The position numbers and the translations under genes were made by a program. From positions 113,648,246 through 113,712,245 of the forward strand of contig CM056742.1 of the NCBI GenBank assembly GCA_029851415.1: a stretch of DNA of 64,000 nt, written 5' to 3'. Source of the DNA: Eretmocerus hayati (taxonomy: Eukaryota > Arthropoda > Insecta > Hymenoptera > Aphelinidae). Shown one piece after another: positions 1 through 13,174 of this stretch (position 1 is its first letter; each line of letters begins with the position of its first letter). The notes under the pieces were generated by a model. The model made no database searches. It saw only the letters and a program-made list of their open reading frames with translations, and had not been told where the DNA came from.

Positions 1-790
1 ATGTGTTACTGGTGAGTATAAACATAAATATCCGATCAATATGTGTCACAAAAGCCAGAGAGCTCTGACAGATCTGGTTAGCTAAGACTTTGTTCCTGAA
101 AAAATATGGCTCACATGATCTTGAATAACTTGTCCTTTCTATTTCTAGTTGGCATGAAATGAGGATATGCAATTTACAGTCTTTGAATAATTATATCTTG
201 AAGAGAACAAATCAAGATGATCTGCATTCTAGTAAACATAGCCAAATCATCAAATTTCTCTAATTCATGTCGAACGAAAGACCTGGATATGATGGGTAGA
301 GGTGGAGGATATGGTCAGCAAGGTTCCATTCCACAATAGCATTCTGGACTCACGGTTCAATTTCATAAATCCAGTCTATTGATAGACCTCACATTAATTA
401 GGAAGCAAGTTGAGCTTTGTACACCTTCATAACTCTAATGTATCAATCCAAGGTGTGTGATAATTTTTTGAGAGATTGATAGCTTCTGCATTCCATTTCG
501 TGTTGTATCAATTTGTACTCGATTCTAGTAGATTACTGCGAAGTAGCAAAGTTTGTTTTGACTTGATATCATGCTCTGTATTCTTTGTCAGTTGAAATAT
601 GAAAAAGTGTATATTCTTCAACTGGCTGAAGAGTAACATAGAACAAAGTCCAATGGTTTTTTCCTTGTCTCTCAAAAGTGATCATTTAATGTAGCTGATC
701 CTAAAAGCAGTGTAAAGAGCCCTCAAAATCAACTTTCAAAGAAGATATCTCATACAGCATCTGAATATATTGTATGATGTTTATATTCCA
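1..790. repeat. Left arm of a ~0.79-kb inverted repeat (partner 19971-20759)
   Basis: The reverse complement of this stretch reappears at 19971-20759 with only scattered mismatches and a 1-nt indel, roughly 98% identity by eye. The arm may extend beyond the window start. The arms enclose about 19 kb that includes the hAT-type transposase region. A clean splice donor (CTG|GTGAGT, GT at 12) and a pyrimidine-rich acceptor (tttctatttctag, ending at 148) are preserved in both copies. An exon-like frame follows from 149 to a TAA at 261-263. This could be the terminal repeat of a very large element or an inverted segmental duplication of part of a host gene. I cannot decide between these. Confidence 0.8.
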
Positions 791-3700
791 ATCTATTGTC
801 ATATTTCATCTTCTTATTGTAGAAAAGGTACACTTTTTCACAATTTATAATCCCTTCGTATCTTTCTGTCAGGAACGAGAAGCATGACTCATATTTTGGA
901 ATACCGATCAGGTAAACTGCACTAGACAAGTAGACGAGTAGTTCCCTTAAAATGTTCTCCATGTTGGAAATTTGGAAATCTTTACAAGATATATTTCAAG
1001 CAGCTGAACCAAAAGCCTTCATAGTTGATTATCTTGCAAGTCACTAATTGTAATATTAATTTGTCGAATAAATCCATCATTTTGTTGATATTTGTCTGTT
1101 CGACTGGAGCTGTATCGTTCATTCAAACTATTCATCTTATTCAAATCATACCTAGACGTGAATTTTTAGAGGTACATTATTCAATGCTAATAAAACTACA
1201 ATACAAAGTTGAGAGAATTTTTGTAGCTCTCAACTGGATTCAATTCGCAAACTCCCAAATGACCACGCCGAAACTATTTTTAATGAATTGATTACGATGT
1301 ATTTTCATTGAATCATTGCTCAGTGCATACAAGCACACGAAACTACGAATATCCAATATACTTGAACTGGTATAAATAGTTTTCTCACTTGAGAATACGA
1401 TTCCATTGCCGGAAAATTACTTAATCGATGATGAAGAATAGTTGCTTTCCACTTGGATTTGAGACGGATTGTCATGATCTGACGTTAATTCTGGACAATC
1501 TCGGCCTTGCGAACTGTTGTGAATTATACCATGAAAGCTATGGTGTGAATATTCCATGTTGTAAATTTTCCAGTTCATAGATGCTGGAAAATTATTTCGG
1601 CATGGTTATTTTCCGTTTGTGAAAATTTCTGATGGAATGTGGGAGAACCATTCGATTAAAAATTTCGGATTATCGCATAGTCCATTAGGCCAAGAATTGA
1701 GGTCTATGTTTCCAATAAATGCCATTTCCAGGAGAATCTATCACTTCCATGAGCTGTGAGTCTAAATTATACGGTTGAATCTTATACAAGGGTCTTTATA
1801 TATGGTATAAATAGTGATATAAGCTCCTAAAACCTGAATTGGCTCAATTTTTCTTAACTTTTAGACTTTTAAATGTCGTATCGGCCTTGAGACGTTAAAT
1901 TGTGCAACTGAAACATTTCAAAAATATAATAGCTCTGTCAGGAATTGAAGTCAAAAAATAATTGAAAAGCCCGTTGCGTATCCAGTGATACCCCTGCGAA
2001 TTCGCATGGCGAGTTGCCTATTCGCTGTCAAACCCTCAATGACTCGGCGCCCGGTAGATAGTTCAGGAGTTTGGCGTGGGGGCGCTCACCCCCCGCAGCT
2101 ATTCGAATGTTATTGTTTTGTTTTCATTTTTAATAGCAATAATAACCTTAAGCTAGAGTACTGCGTGGGTGTAATTTCGCTATAATCCTTGTTGAATAAC
2201 TAATCCACGGCTCTTGCAGTTATCAGATACGTGATTGAATTTATCAACTTTCAGTTCCTCAATATCACTGCGAGTCCGCGACGACCGTCGCGTCGTCCCC
2301 GAGGATCTTGCACGATCTTGTCACCGGCGTTTCAATGAAGCGCGCTATCCAACCCTTTCGCGTAACCTACGGTGTGATGACGATTTGATAGGTGAACGCA
2401 ACTTACTAAACTTAGCCAATAATAGCATATGCTGTTTGCACGTCAAGTTCTATAAAAAAAATTTTGAGGCTACTCTGATCAAGTGTGGCTCATGAAATAT
2501 TCTTGCCGGGCATCGGTAACAATATACCCAGACTCTAAAGTTGTCAAAACTCCAAGTATCTATATATAAATGTAGATAAGTACGTATGTACGCAATCACA
2601 ATATCTCAAACATGTACAATATCACGAATTTTATAGACGCAGTCAAGTATTGAGAACCCTTTAAAGCTTCTCTGATATTCTTTGTGGAATACTCTTTTCA
2701 TCACAATCCAATGAATTTCGATTATTTGCGTGATGCAACAACATTTCCACTTCCAAGTGACAATCGCGAGGTCGCGAAACACAAGTAACGCGAGATACAG
2801 TGATTTTTTGTACGCACGAACAAGTAGTATTCTCGTACCAGAACCGTCGATTCGATGTTCGCTGAGAAAAAATGTATGAAGAACCATCATTGCAATTTGC
2901 GATAAAAGTCATAGAAAATTTGACGTACCTGCTGATAACAGCCGATTATGAATACTTATTCCATCTCATCATAAAGTTTAATGTCTTGCAAAAAGTTTTA
3001 TTAATATTTTTATTTCGAGTTGTACTTTCGAGAATTCGCGCTATAACTCAGAGATAACCATTATTGTTCTTCTGTTCTTTTCCAACCAGCAGTCAATTCG
3101 TAGTGAATTTGGGAATTCACGACGTGTGACAACAGGAAGCTTCATTGTGGAGGGATAGTTTGTGACTTACGTTAAGGCAATTAAACATCTTTCAAGGTAA
3201 GTGCGCTAGTTGATTGATTCCTCAGTTTAAAGCTAGCCAAACCGAGGAAAATCGATTATCATCAATAATTTCACTGTGTTGACATCATTTTCAATTCCGG
3301 TGGATTTTGCCAATCAACATTCTCATGTCCAGGTTTCGATGTTAGAAATTATCTGAATGGAGTTTCGAATGAGACGCAGTACTTTTTGAAAATGTTGATC
3401 TCGAGCCTATAGGATTTGGATCCGACCACTTTTGTTGGCCTGTTATTTGGCCCAATCTTACAAATTTGATTTATAATGCGCACACCTCACAATTAAACGC
3501 AGATAATGAATATAAAGTTGTTCATTCTAAGTTAACTACTTCCTGGAAAGTTCGACATCCAAATTACAAAAATTTATTCAGACGTTGCAAATTAGTAGCT
3601 TGAGCCAGTTTTCAGAACGTTCACAAGCGTATACGATTGATTCATTCTTATGAATTTTCAGGATATTGTAGTAAACCTTCAATTCCAGCCTTCACCTTTC

Positions 3701-6670
3701 AAACTTCCCAATAACTATACCTTGATACCCAAAAATACTGTTACCTAAGCTATGATCAAGTCAATGTTAGTTCGCGTCGATTTTCCTGTTGAAAGAAAAT
3801 GATGAAAATCCATCATAAATCTACTTTGAATCTGCGGAGAGCAGTTTCTATATCGCTCATATTTGATTTTGAACGAGCAGCCCGATATTTCGGTCAACAT
3901 AAAACGACCGCATATCTGGTTATTATATTAAACTCACTTAAATGTCGTATCGTCGGCAATGTTTAAATACATATTTCATTAATATTTCCGATCAAAATTG
4001 TCCTGATCTCTGGGCAATTCATTCATCTCCTCCTTGTTCTCTCAGCGACGGCTGAGAGATCTCCATTCGATTACTCTTGACCGTTCTAGTTTAAGTTACT
4101 TGTTAAAATTCTTGATTGATTTTGAATCTATGAAATGGCTTCTTGATATGAAATAGATAATTATGTGGCCCTGTTTTCAAACAGTGAATTTGATTCCATG
4201 TTCGTTTGTACAAATAATTCCAGATATACTACAGAATTCTCTTTTCAAATCAAGCTAACATATATTATTTTACGCAATTGATGCATACCTCACGGAAATC
4301 CGAGTATTCCATCTATTTGCCGTAAGACTTTTGGATCCGCACAAGCCCTTAAATCTGATTCGTTCAATATTCCTCAAGCAAGAACTCCAGAATAGTTAAA
4401 AGTTTTATTATAGAAGCGATAAGTTGTAGCAATTTTGAAGTGGGATCAGGCCGATTTTCTGACTGCTTTTCTCGACACCAGAATTAGTCTTCACTCGAAC
4501 AATATATGTTTGCTCTGAATCAATTCGAAAAAATAGGCGCAAAATTTGTCTTCTACATTTTGAGACGAAGACAATTCCGTAAAAATCAAAATAAGAGCTG
4601 CTTTTTTTAATGTGAGCAATACCCCGATTTCAAATGTTTCGTCGATGGGAATAAACGTAGATGAATTTCAGCAGCAGTCAAGTTTCATTAGTTTGGTACG
4701 GCAAAAACACCTGTGTAGAGATTTTGGATTTATGATTCTTATAGACTTTTTTACTTCATTGAACTAATACAGTTTGACTGCCTAATCCAATCTTAAAACG
4801 ATTCGACTCGTTCTGGAGCTATGAATCGAGCCTGAAAGTGAATTGGACTACGTTTGAACACCCTAAAATGCACTAGAATCACGACGAACAAGTCTTCGCG
4901 GACTCAAATGGCTAAACTTTTTTTATGTATTATTCCATGCAAAGAAGTCAAAATAATACTTTTGCTCTCGTTAGAAAAAATTAGCAGCCCCAATTCTGAT
5001 TTTAATGAGATCTACTTTGTTTTGACTCGTAAAAAAACACCACACTCACGGGCCCTATTTGTTTAAAATTTCGTCAAATGGTCCCACGTTTTCGCCCACC
5101 GCGGTGCACCGTGAGAAAGCTCTGTTCAAAACGACCCATCAGTTTGAAATTTGTTTGTTTTGGATTGATTGCGGCACACGAAACGGCGTATCTTCTCTGT
5201 AAAATACAAAAACTGCACTCTGTGAGTGTTATGTATAATTTAATAATACCTTTTGATTCATTTCAAGTTACTCTAAATCACCCAATTTTCATTCTGAAAC
5301 AATATTAAAATTGTGCTCTGAGACTTTGTAATAATAGCCAATGTGTACTTCACTCAGTTATTCATTCTCTGTTTTGGACTGAAAGTGCTCTGAAAAGTTC
5401 TGGAATTTTAAGAAATTCCACCTTGAGTCAAATATGAACCCTCTGAATTACCCCATTTCTACGAAAAAATGTAGTAACGAGAGTAACTGCAATACGAGCA
5501 ATACGAGGCCCTCGTTCCACCACATTGGTATATTTTTATTTGGCCGAAAAAGCTGCGAAATTATCGACTCTGGTATTTTATTATTGTTTGAGTCCGAGAA
5601 AGTGGAGTATGCAAGGTTTAATAGTTTTAATATGCTCTTGGTACACTTCGAGGAGGTAGCGCTGAGGTTATCAATTCACAAAATCAGCAAGTGAATTAAG
5701 AACGTTGTTTCCACAAGATATTCCTTGCTATTCACGACGAAGCTTGACTTGCAAAGGCAAAGGGCTCAAAATCGGCTTTCACGCTCAAAAGTACGGATGG
5801 ATCCAATGTTCTGTCGATGCGACATTTCGACTCTACAATTATTCAGCACACTGTAATTACTCTTTCCTCCGCAGTCGTAACTATCATAACGATTATAAGA
5901 GTCAATAGTGGACCATTCTGTGTCCCATGATTAACATCCAACAACCAAATTCGCGCGTGATGATAAGATGTCAATCATCTCACTCGTGAGTATTTGAAGT
6001 ACATCGATGCTTAGAGAGGCACCACTGTACGGCCAAAACTGATATTATTTGGAGATCATTACGCTCCAGGTCACAGTTTTTATTATCACGCACGTGAATC
6101 AATACAACATTTTTCACACTACTTTCGAAAGTAAAACATATAATGTTGTTTCATGGCAATTTCAGTGCAGAATCCATGAAAACGTGCTCAGTTCCAATTT
6201 CAGACACCAAGGAGCTCTTTCGATCTAAGAGAAAGCAGCGAAGATGAGAAACACCAAATTCATAGAACTTCATAGACTGTTTTCTCAGATATTTTGGCTT
6301 GCTGAAACTTTACCCTGGTGGTATTATGAAGCGTGGATGCCTTAATTTTAATTCTTGAGTAATCGATGACGAGTCTGTGGAAACGCATAGATAAGGGTGA
6401 GTAAGCCATAAAGGAGACATAAAGTGTGATGACTTTTGTGTCTGAAAATTTGAGAAATTCGGTGTTTTTCACGTCTGCTGGGTTTCTCCCAAATCAAAGA
6501 GAATTCCTTTGTTCAAGATACAAACTGAACACGTTTTCGATTTCTAAATACACAAATACAACATGGACAAATATTCGGTACCGCCGCTTAGTTTTTGCTC
6601 TACGTGGCTTCTCTTTCGAAAATAACGTCAAAATAACACTTCTAATTTACTTCCAAACTTCAGAGCTCTT
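791..6670. other. Unassigned AT-rich DNA
   Basis: No reading frame longer than about 95 codons and no protein family that I recognise. A GC-richer patch near 2270-2300 contains a short GCGAC/GTCGC hairpin. The interval looks like ordinary non-coding or intronic DNA. Confidence 0.5.
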
Positions 6671-8060
6671 GACCAGTTCCACGTGAAATGAATGGTCGAT
6701 AAAACATGATGTTCCGGATCGTATCCGCATGATTTTCTACTGATTCTATACCTCAAAATATGAAGAATAGCCGATCGCTAGGACTCCAAAAAAATTTCTT
6801 AACCAGCTGGTAGGCGAATTGATTCAATTTTTGTTTTTCTTTCGGTCCAAAAGGTACTGACTTCTTCTCATTAAAACAGCTCTAGTTCAAAAACCGAGGG
6901 AGATATCAACACGCGGTTGAATGCATTTTAAAGCTGAGACAAAAATCTATCGCAATAGGCTTCGATATATTTCTTTGGAGGTAGTTGGGCTTACACATGG
7001 GGGATTCCGTGAAAATCACTATTAAGTTTTTTTTCCCAAAAACAAAATGAAAAATAATTTTTTGAACACTTACTTCCACGTAAAATTTGATGCTCTTTCC
7101 GAAATAATATGTTTTGAAGAATGTTTTGAGGCCCGACCTGAGTTTTTAGCAATTTTCTGCGATTCAATTTTTCAACCAATCCGAGCGCGTCAGTTTTCTG
7201 CGCATGCACGTTATTTCACGGGATTGAGATCCTGCGCAATCGATAGCCCGTAAAATTTCCTTCAAAATGACTACTGATAAAGTTTATCTTGAAGCTGTAG
7301 AACCAGACATGTGGGCTCAGGAAGAGAACAAAAGTATTGAGTGCCGGATCCACCGTTCCGAAATTCTCGAGTGAAAAGCCGACACTCCTCCAGCCTTCGT
7401 GTTCCCTTGAAAACGTTATACCTACGGTCTACGTGCATCAAAATAACTGTATCAGGGGTTATTTTAAAGAAAATTCCACGGGCTATCGATTGCGCAAGGT
7501 TTCAATCCCGTAAAATTACGCGCATGCGCAAATAACTGACGCGCTCTGAATGTTCAAAAAATCGAATCGCAGAAAATTGCTTGAAACTCACGTGGGACGT
7601 GAAAACACTTTCCAAAACATATTTTTTTGGAAAGAGCATCAAATTTCACGTCAGAAAAAATTTTTCCAAAATTTTTTTTTATTATATTTGAGAAAGGAAT
7701 TAATTAGTGATTTTCACGGAATTCCCCATGTTCCAGATTACTTCCAAAAACATATTTCGAAGCACATTCTGATAGGTTTTTGTATGAGCTTTTGAATGCG
7801 TTCAATCGCGTGTTGATATTCTCTTTCATTCTTTAATTAGAGCTGTTTTAGCGAGAAAAAGTCATCACTATTTTGACCGAAAGAAAAAACAAAAACTGAA
7901 TCAATTTGCTTACCGAAAATCAAGTTGCGTAGAAAAATTTTTTGGAATCCTAGCGACCATTTATTTTTCATATTTTGAGGTATAGAATCATCGAAAAATC
8001 ATGCGCAGACGATCCGGAACATCATGTTTTATCTACCATTTATTTCACATAGAACTGCTC
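6671..8060. mobile_element. Foldback (long inverted-repeat) element, non-autonomous
   Basis: Roughly 600-bp arms (about 6671-7285 and 7450-8060) are imperfect reverse complements around a ~165-bp centre. The outer ends read gaccagttccacgtgaaat on the left and gagcagttctatgtgaaat on the right when reversed. Matching blocks include the aaaacatgatgttccgg segment near both ends and the gcgcaatcgatagcccg segment near the centre. There is no coding capacity. No convincing target-site duplication was found, so the edges are approximate. Arm divergence of perhaps 15-20% suggests an old copy. Confidence 0.75.
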
Positions 8061-8447
8061 ACTGCTAGACCCTACAATCTCTTCTTATGAATTTCAAAGC
8101 AGTTTTTCTTCATCTACGTCAATGATGGTTGAAAATGTGACCCCAGGCATAAAGATTTGGAAATAATTCATTGTTGGACCGGCTCACTATACTTCTGTGT
8201 CATGCATCCCTGATCTGTGGAATTCAACATTCGATCAGCATACAATATAATGAAGTTATTGTGATCAGATAACTCTAGTTAAAGTTACAGTGACCGAATT
8301 AAGAGTGCTCCCCAGCTTTTTTGAAATGCCGGTGGCGCCATCTCGCGGTCAAACTGGTTAATTTGAAATAATTAATCAACCGATTAATTTTGAGTGGTTA
8401 GCGATGCAGACCTAGGTGAGGGAAATTCAACAGCAAATTCAAATAGA
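8061..8447. other. Unassigned AT-rich DNA
   Basis: Short non-coding interval between the foldback element and the small palindrome. I see nothing further in it. Confidence 0.4.
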
Positions 8448-8575
8448 AGTTCCATTGAGATTGGTGCAAAATTGAGCGAATATAGTTGCAGCAAAAGTTT
8501 CACTAGTTTTGAAAATCGTCAGAAATTTTTGCTGTAACTATATTCGCTCAATTTTGCACCAATCTCAACGGAACT
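8448..8575. repeat. Near-perfect palindrome of ~128 bp (miniature foldback)
   Basis: Arms of about 50 nt (8448-8497 and 8525-8575) are reverse complements with only two or three differences, around a ~27-nt loop. Both arms include attggtgcaaaattgagcg or its complement. It would fold into a long hairpin as DNA or RNA. It is probably a MITE relic. A target duplication is not evident. Confidence 0.75.
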
Positions 8576-9785
8576 TTTTCCAGGACATATTTTCATAGAA
8601 TTACGACATCAATTTGAAACGCAAACAAAATTTGGAGAAAAGTTTCCTACACACTCGTTCCCATGTGATTGGTTAATGCCGTTTCGAGTATCGCTACGGT
8701 TATGAACCCTGGTACTTGTTTCTTTCATACGATTGAGTAGTAATAAGACTGATTTCGAAGGTCAAAGTGCTTTGAGCTAATGAATTGATTCTGTACTGTG
8801 GTCTGTATAAGATTTGTGATCATGAATCGCGAAATCTCCTACTTGAGACCAGTTTGAGATGTTGATTTGAGTTGTGAATTTATTTCAAGATTGTTCGTTG
8901 CAGTAAAAATAACACTCACAAGTTTGCATGACCATTCATCTCTTCGACTTTGAGAATTTTCTTGCAAGCCATGACAGTTATTGAGGCCATTCCACTCGGG
9001 GTGCACTACACTATACTAGGGGGATTATTCCCAAAAGCACTCTCATAGAGTATAGGCCTCGAAGTGATTCCCCTACGAATCGGCGCAACAGTGATCATTT
9101 CAGCCCTTGAGCAATAAGCTATTCTGGACGGGCAGGAAGAATAGTCGAGCATTCATCAACTTCTTCAGCCGTTGTGCCATCGATACTCGTCGAAACTTCT
9201 CATAGCCTTGCAAAAAATCTCAATAAACATTTTGAGGTGGTTATTGTCATAATCTGCGCGCAATTCCTTAGCCCACTTGTATAATATGCCGTGTACATCT
9301 GTAATTGAAAATTGTCGTCTAAAATGGGGCGAAGAAGCGCACGAGCCGAAGGTTTGGACAAGCACCATATTGTACAGCTATCGTATTTACCACTCTTCGA
9401 ATTCATTATGGTCAATTTTGACTCGAAGAGACTCAGATTTGTTCCACTCAGAGCATCGAATCGCAAGAATCTGACTCCAAACTAGTAAGATTTGATTCTT
9501 AGCGAGCAAAATTCACTCGAACGAGCTCAACGAGCGAGATGTGGAATGTTATTCATTTTTCTGTATACAATGTTGACGGTAATTTTTCAAGTTTAAGTTT
9601 TCTGAGGACTTTAAGATTGGATCTTCCTAATTCTGTAGAAGAGGGAGAAGTTTTATCAGAAAAATTTGGAGATTCCTTGATAATGCCACGTGAGCACACA
9701 TTTTTGCCTGGTAGAGCCTATACTAGAAAATTTGCCCGTTAATCTCTTCCAGTCCGTACGGTCAGTGACTTTCATGGTGACTTTA
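8576..9785. other. Unassigned DNA between palindrome and MITE
   Basis: Only short overlapping frames are present, with no recognisable domain. Nothing can be assigned. Confidence 0.4.
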
Positions 9786-10553
9786 GGGGCCGTCCATAAA
9801 CTACGTAGACCGACTTTAATTATTTTTGACCCCTCCCCTCCCCCCCGTAGCCAATCGTAGCTTTTTGGCCAATCTAACCCCCCTCCCCCAAAAAACTACG
9901 TAGCTTTTCTAAAAATAATAAAAGTTCTATTCCATCGAAAAGAACCAAAGATCCTGGAAACTATTTCATTTTTCAAAATATCTTGAGTTGGAGTAGCACG
10001 ACTGCTTTAAAATATCCTATGTGATTATAATTTAGATCATTTACCTTCTCCCTGATTACGGGCATGATTTGTCTTGTCAGCCGTATTAGAAGGTTTATCT
10101 GCCTTATGGAGGGACATTCGGAGTCAGAAGATTTTAGGGAATAAATTTGGAAAACATAGGTAATACTCGATAAAAGGATGTACAAGTGAGCCAAGCTCAA
10201 GTATGAAAATGATTCACCAGTTCGGAACTTCCAACCATACTTACACACGAGTACTCAGCAAATGTGAACAATGCCGTGAACGAATGAACATCTGACGTAC
10301 ATGCTTTACATGTACAACCATTGGCTGCGTGGCTTCATAGATTATTATTACATCCAATCGAAATTTATCTGACCGATAAGAATATTGAGATCATGTACCG
10401 AGAGCCATTTTCACGCACGCAATCTGAAAATATGAAGCTACGTAGAAAAGCCGATGACCCCCCCCCTCCCCCCGTAGCCGAACGTAGTTTTTTTTAATTA
10501 AATTTTTGACCCCCCTCTCCTCTTGGCCACCTACGTAGTTTATGGACGGCCCC
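9786..10553. mobile_element. MITE of PIF/Harbinger type with TTA target duplication
   Basis: The two ends are perfect inverted repeats of about 23 bp beginning GGGGCCGTCCATAAACTACG. Similarity continues inward through C-rich tracts (ccctccccccgtagcc near both ends). The element is directly flanked by TTA at 9783-9785 and 10554-10556. GGGGC-type termini with a 3-bp TWA duplication are the usual signature of PIF/Harbinger elements. The internal ~650 bp has no transposase frame, so it is non-autonomous. Confidence 0.8.
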
Positions 10554-11411
10554 TTATTGCTCGAAACAAATTTGCATCGATCATTTCCATTTGAAATTTC
10601 ATGAGAATTACAATGAAAATATCTTCCAAACTGTGGATGACACGTGCGTGATGATACCGATTTCTCGAAAAAAAATGAATGATACCATGCAGATAGTAAC
10701 TTCCAACTTCGATATATTTCGATCATTTTTGTTCGTGAATCCTACGTGAAACGGGTCATGACGAGAAATCAACGTGCCCGTAGAGATATACAGGACGAAA
10801 TGGGCAACGTTTGAAGTATAAGCCTCGTAATGTAGGAATTTGTATTGCCATTGCACTTAACGGCATTCTTCAACATATCTACAGGAGTTTCCTCCTGCTT
10901 TACTCACAAAATGAGGAAAGTGCTCGCGTGAATCCCTAACGAAAGCCAAAGCTTGATAACTGTTGATAAGTAAGCCTCGGTCCGCTATATCATCATTACT
11001 TTATTGACCCGAATAGATTATTTGCTAAGGACTATTTCCTTGAGCAATTAATCTCGTTTAACTAGAGTAGATGAAATATCGTAATGATTTTCGATAACTG
11101 CGCCTGAATTAGTGATCCCAATCAAAAAGCGTTATAATAACTGAGAAAGCTATCCTTCAATTGAAGTGCATCCTTTGTGTAAAATTGTACTCACATCATG
11201 AGCCTAAAAGTTTTGAGAACAAACTATGGGTCACTTTGCTTGATCTCTCAAACCCACATGTTTACAAATCAAGTATCAAGAGGCCATTCAATTACTCATA
11301 CTTCAATTCAACCCTATACTTCTCACTCCCTCGTCTCCTCACCTATGTTCCCTTTTTCCATCCCAGAGCCCGTCTCCATGGTCCGAGAGATTTCCTGTCC
11401 CCCAATGAAGG
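10554..11411. other. 5' flank of the hAT-type transposase region
   Basis: No recognisable gene, and I could not find terminal inverted repeats for the downstream transposon. It may contain the element's 5' end and promoter, but nothing in the sequence proves this. Confidence 0.35.
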
Positions 11412-12530
11412 ATGAATCGTCCATATTTGAAGAAGTGGGAGGACAAACTCCCTTGGCTTAGTCGAGATCCCCAGAATCCAGACAATGCTTACTGTTGTCT
11501 ATGTGAATGGTCTTCCGCCCCACCACTACGATTTTCGACATTGTCCAGACATGGATCAAAATGTCAAGAACACTTGGACAACGTAAGAAGACTCAACGAA
11601 GACGTTATTCAACAGTCGACGTCAATTCATCTCGTGGAGCACGGACATTCTGTAAATTATGAACGTAATCTCACTCGCCAATCAACACCAGCTCATGTCT
11701 CTGAACAAGAAGATGATGCTCGCAATGGAGAAGATCTTACTCGTCAGTCACCATCAGCTCATGTCTCTGAACAAGAAGATAACGTTCGCAATGAAGAAAA
11801 TCTTACTCGTCAATCACCATCAGCTCATGTCTCTGAACAAGAAGATAACGTTCGCAATGGAAGAAATCTTACTCGTCAGTCACCACCAGCTCATGTCTCT
11901 CAGCAAGAAGATAACGTTCGCAATGGAGAAAATCTCACTCGTCAGTCACCATCAGCTTATGTCTCTCAGCAAGAAGATAACGTTCGCAATGAAGAAAATC
12001 TTACTCGTCAGTCACCATCAGCTCATCTCTCTGAACAAGGTGGCGATGTCCATAATGAAGAACATGTCACTTGCCAATCTTCATCAGCTAATCTCACCGA
12101 ACAAGTAGACAGCATCGTTCTAGATTTCAATCAAAGTAATCAGTTTGATGATCAAGTTCCTGAAAATGTTCTTGCAAATCCCACTAACATTGATGAGGAC
12201 TCCGGTACAAGAGGAATTAATCAGACTTGTGGAAGTACAGAGGCTGTTGATAGATCTGGAGATAATGGCTCTACATCGGTTTCGATTCCAAACTCTTCAA
12301 ACGAAGAGAGTCATGATGCCGAGCTAGTTTCGAGGCTGAATTCTCATCTTAATCATTTTCGCACTCGCATAAGAGAAGCGTGGAAAGGGGAGTTCGGATG
12401 GATGAGAGTATCAGATGACGGGAAAATCAGTTGCGTCTATTGCGGACACAGTGAGCTGGCAGCTTATCGCAACAATTTGATTCAACATCAAGGAACTGCA
12501 GAGCACAAAATCAATTCTGGTGAGGAGTAA
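11412..12530 (+). CDS. N-terminal part of a hAT-type transposase: two BED/C2H2-like fingers and a 22-aa tandem repeat
   Basis: Open frame of 372 codons. The first zinc-finger-like motif, near residues 28-53, has two closely spaced Cys (CCLC) followed by His and Cys/His (SRHGSKCQEH). A second finger near residues 330-366 has CVYC followed by a histidine pair (HQGTAEH). Both resemble the BED-type DNA-binding fingers at the N-terminus of hAT transposases. Between them, residues ~86-230 hold six good copies and one or two worn copies of a polar 22-aa repeat with core TRQSPSAHVSEQEDN. The frame stops at 12528-12530 and the transposase continues in another frame from about 12524, so a frameshift separates this part from the catalytic core. 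I see no phase-compatible intron of plausible length. Expression status is unknown. Confidence 0.65.
   Translation: MNRPYLKKWEDKLPWLSRDPQNPDNAYCCLCEWSSAPPLRFSTLSRHGSKCQEHLDNVRRLNEDVIQQSTSIHLVEHGHSVNYERNLTRQSTPAHVSEQEDDARNGEDLTRQSPSAHVSEQEDNVRNEENLTRQSPSAHVSEQEDNVRNGRNLTRQSPPAHVSQQEDNVRNGENLTRQSPSAYVSQQEDNVRNEENLTRQSPSAHLSEQGGDVHNEEHVTCQSSSANLTEQVDSIVLDFNQSNQFDDQVPENVLANPTNIDEDSGTRGINQTCGSTEAVDRSGDNGSTSVSIPNSSNEESHDAELVSRLNSHLNHFRTRIREAWKGEFGWMRVSDDGKISCVYCGHSELAAYRNNLIQHQGTAEHKINSGEE
11667..12113 (+). repeat. In-frame 66-bp tandem repeat inside the transposase N-terminus
   Basis: About seven units of 66 nt (22 codons) with core cttactcgtcagtcacca, most identical at more than 90% of positions and degenerating at the 3' end. 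The unit length keeps the reading frame. It probably encodes a flexible, charged linker between the two fingers. Confidence 0.85.
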
Positions 12531-13174
12531 CCTTCCGTTTAGATCTCGATCAGGCTCGAGCAGACATGCGAATGGCCGCTCTTGTTCTGGAAAAAAACCT
12601 ATCATTCCTACTTCTAGATACTTTAGTACCCTGCTTGCGAGGTTCGTATTATGATTCTATGATATTTCAGGAACAGACTATGAATCGACAAAAGGTACGA
12701 AATATCATAGTGAATGTCATTGCAAAAAGCTATGTAGAAGAGCTATCAGAAGATCTCAGAAATTCTGGGTTCGGGTTGGGTATCGATGAGTTTACAGATT
12801 GCACAAATAAGAAAATTTTGTGTTTAGTAGTGAGGCGCTTTGATGAGAAAAAAGGAAGGATTGTGGAAATTCTATGGGAGTTAGTCAATGTACTAGACGG
12901 TGACGAAAATCAAAAGGCCGATTCGGAGACAATCATTCGAAAAATTGTCGAGCTCTTCGAGAAATATAAGATTCCTTTGAAGAACCTCATTGCTTTTTTT
13001 GCAGACAACTGCAGTGTTATGATGGGGATTAACAAGTCGGTAGCTGCAGGTCTCGGGATTCTGATTCCAGGTTTGAAAGTCATCGGTTGCCCTTGTCATC
13101 TCGAGAACTTGTGCGCTCGAGACGCGATATCAGTAATGCCCAAAATTCTTGAAAAATTGCCCAATTTAGTGTAA
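12524..13174 (+). pseudogene. hAT transposase catalytic core, first half (ends at a premature stop)
   Basis: This frame opens after a TGA at 12521-12523, in a different frame from the upstream finger region. It begins with residues typical of the segment just before the RNase-H fold (QARADMRMAALVLEKNLSF). It then carries two candidate catalytic aspartates in family context, in GLGIDEFTD and FFADNCSVMMG, followed by a conserved CPCHLENLCA block. The frame ends at a TAA (13172-13174). The protein clearly continues after the stop in the same frame, with conserved sequence on both sides. So there is one in-frame nonsense codon plus the upstream frameshift. The best reading is a hAT transposase of the long, ZBED/ZMYM-like kind that is now inactive unless the sequence contains errors. 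Confidence 0.7.

Noticed and set aside
11659..12108. 149-codon frame overlapping the transposase repeat
   Set aside because: It is the +1 shadow of the 66-bp repeat; the other frame carries the zinc fingers.
12519..12553. Short intron joining the two transposase frames
   Set aside because: GTGAGG and a downstream CAG are present, but the interval is only ~34 nt and the splice phase does not restore the second frame.
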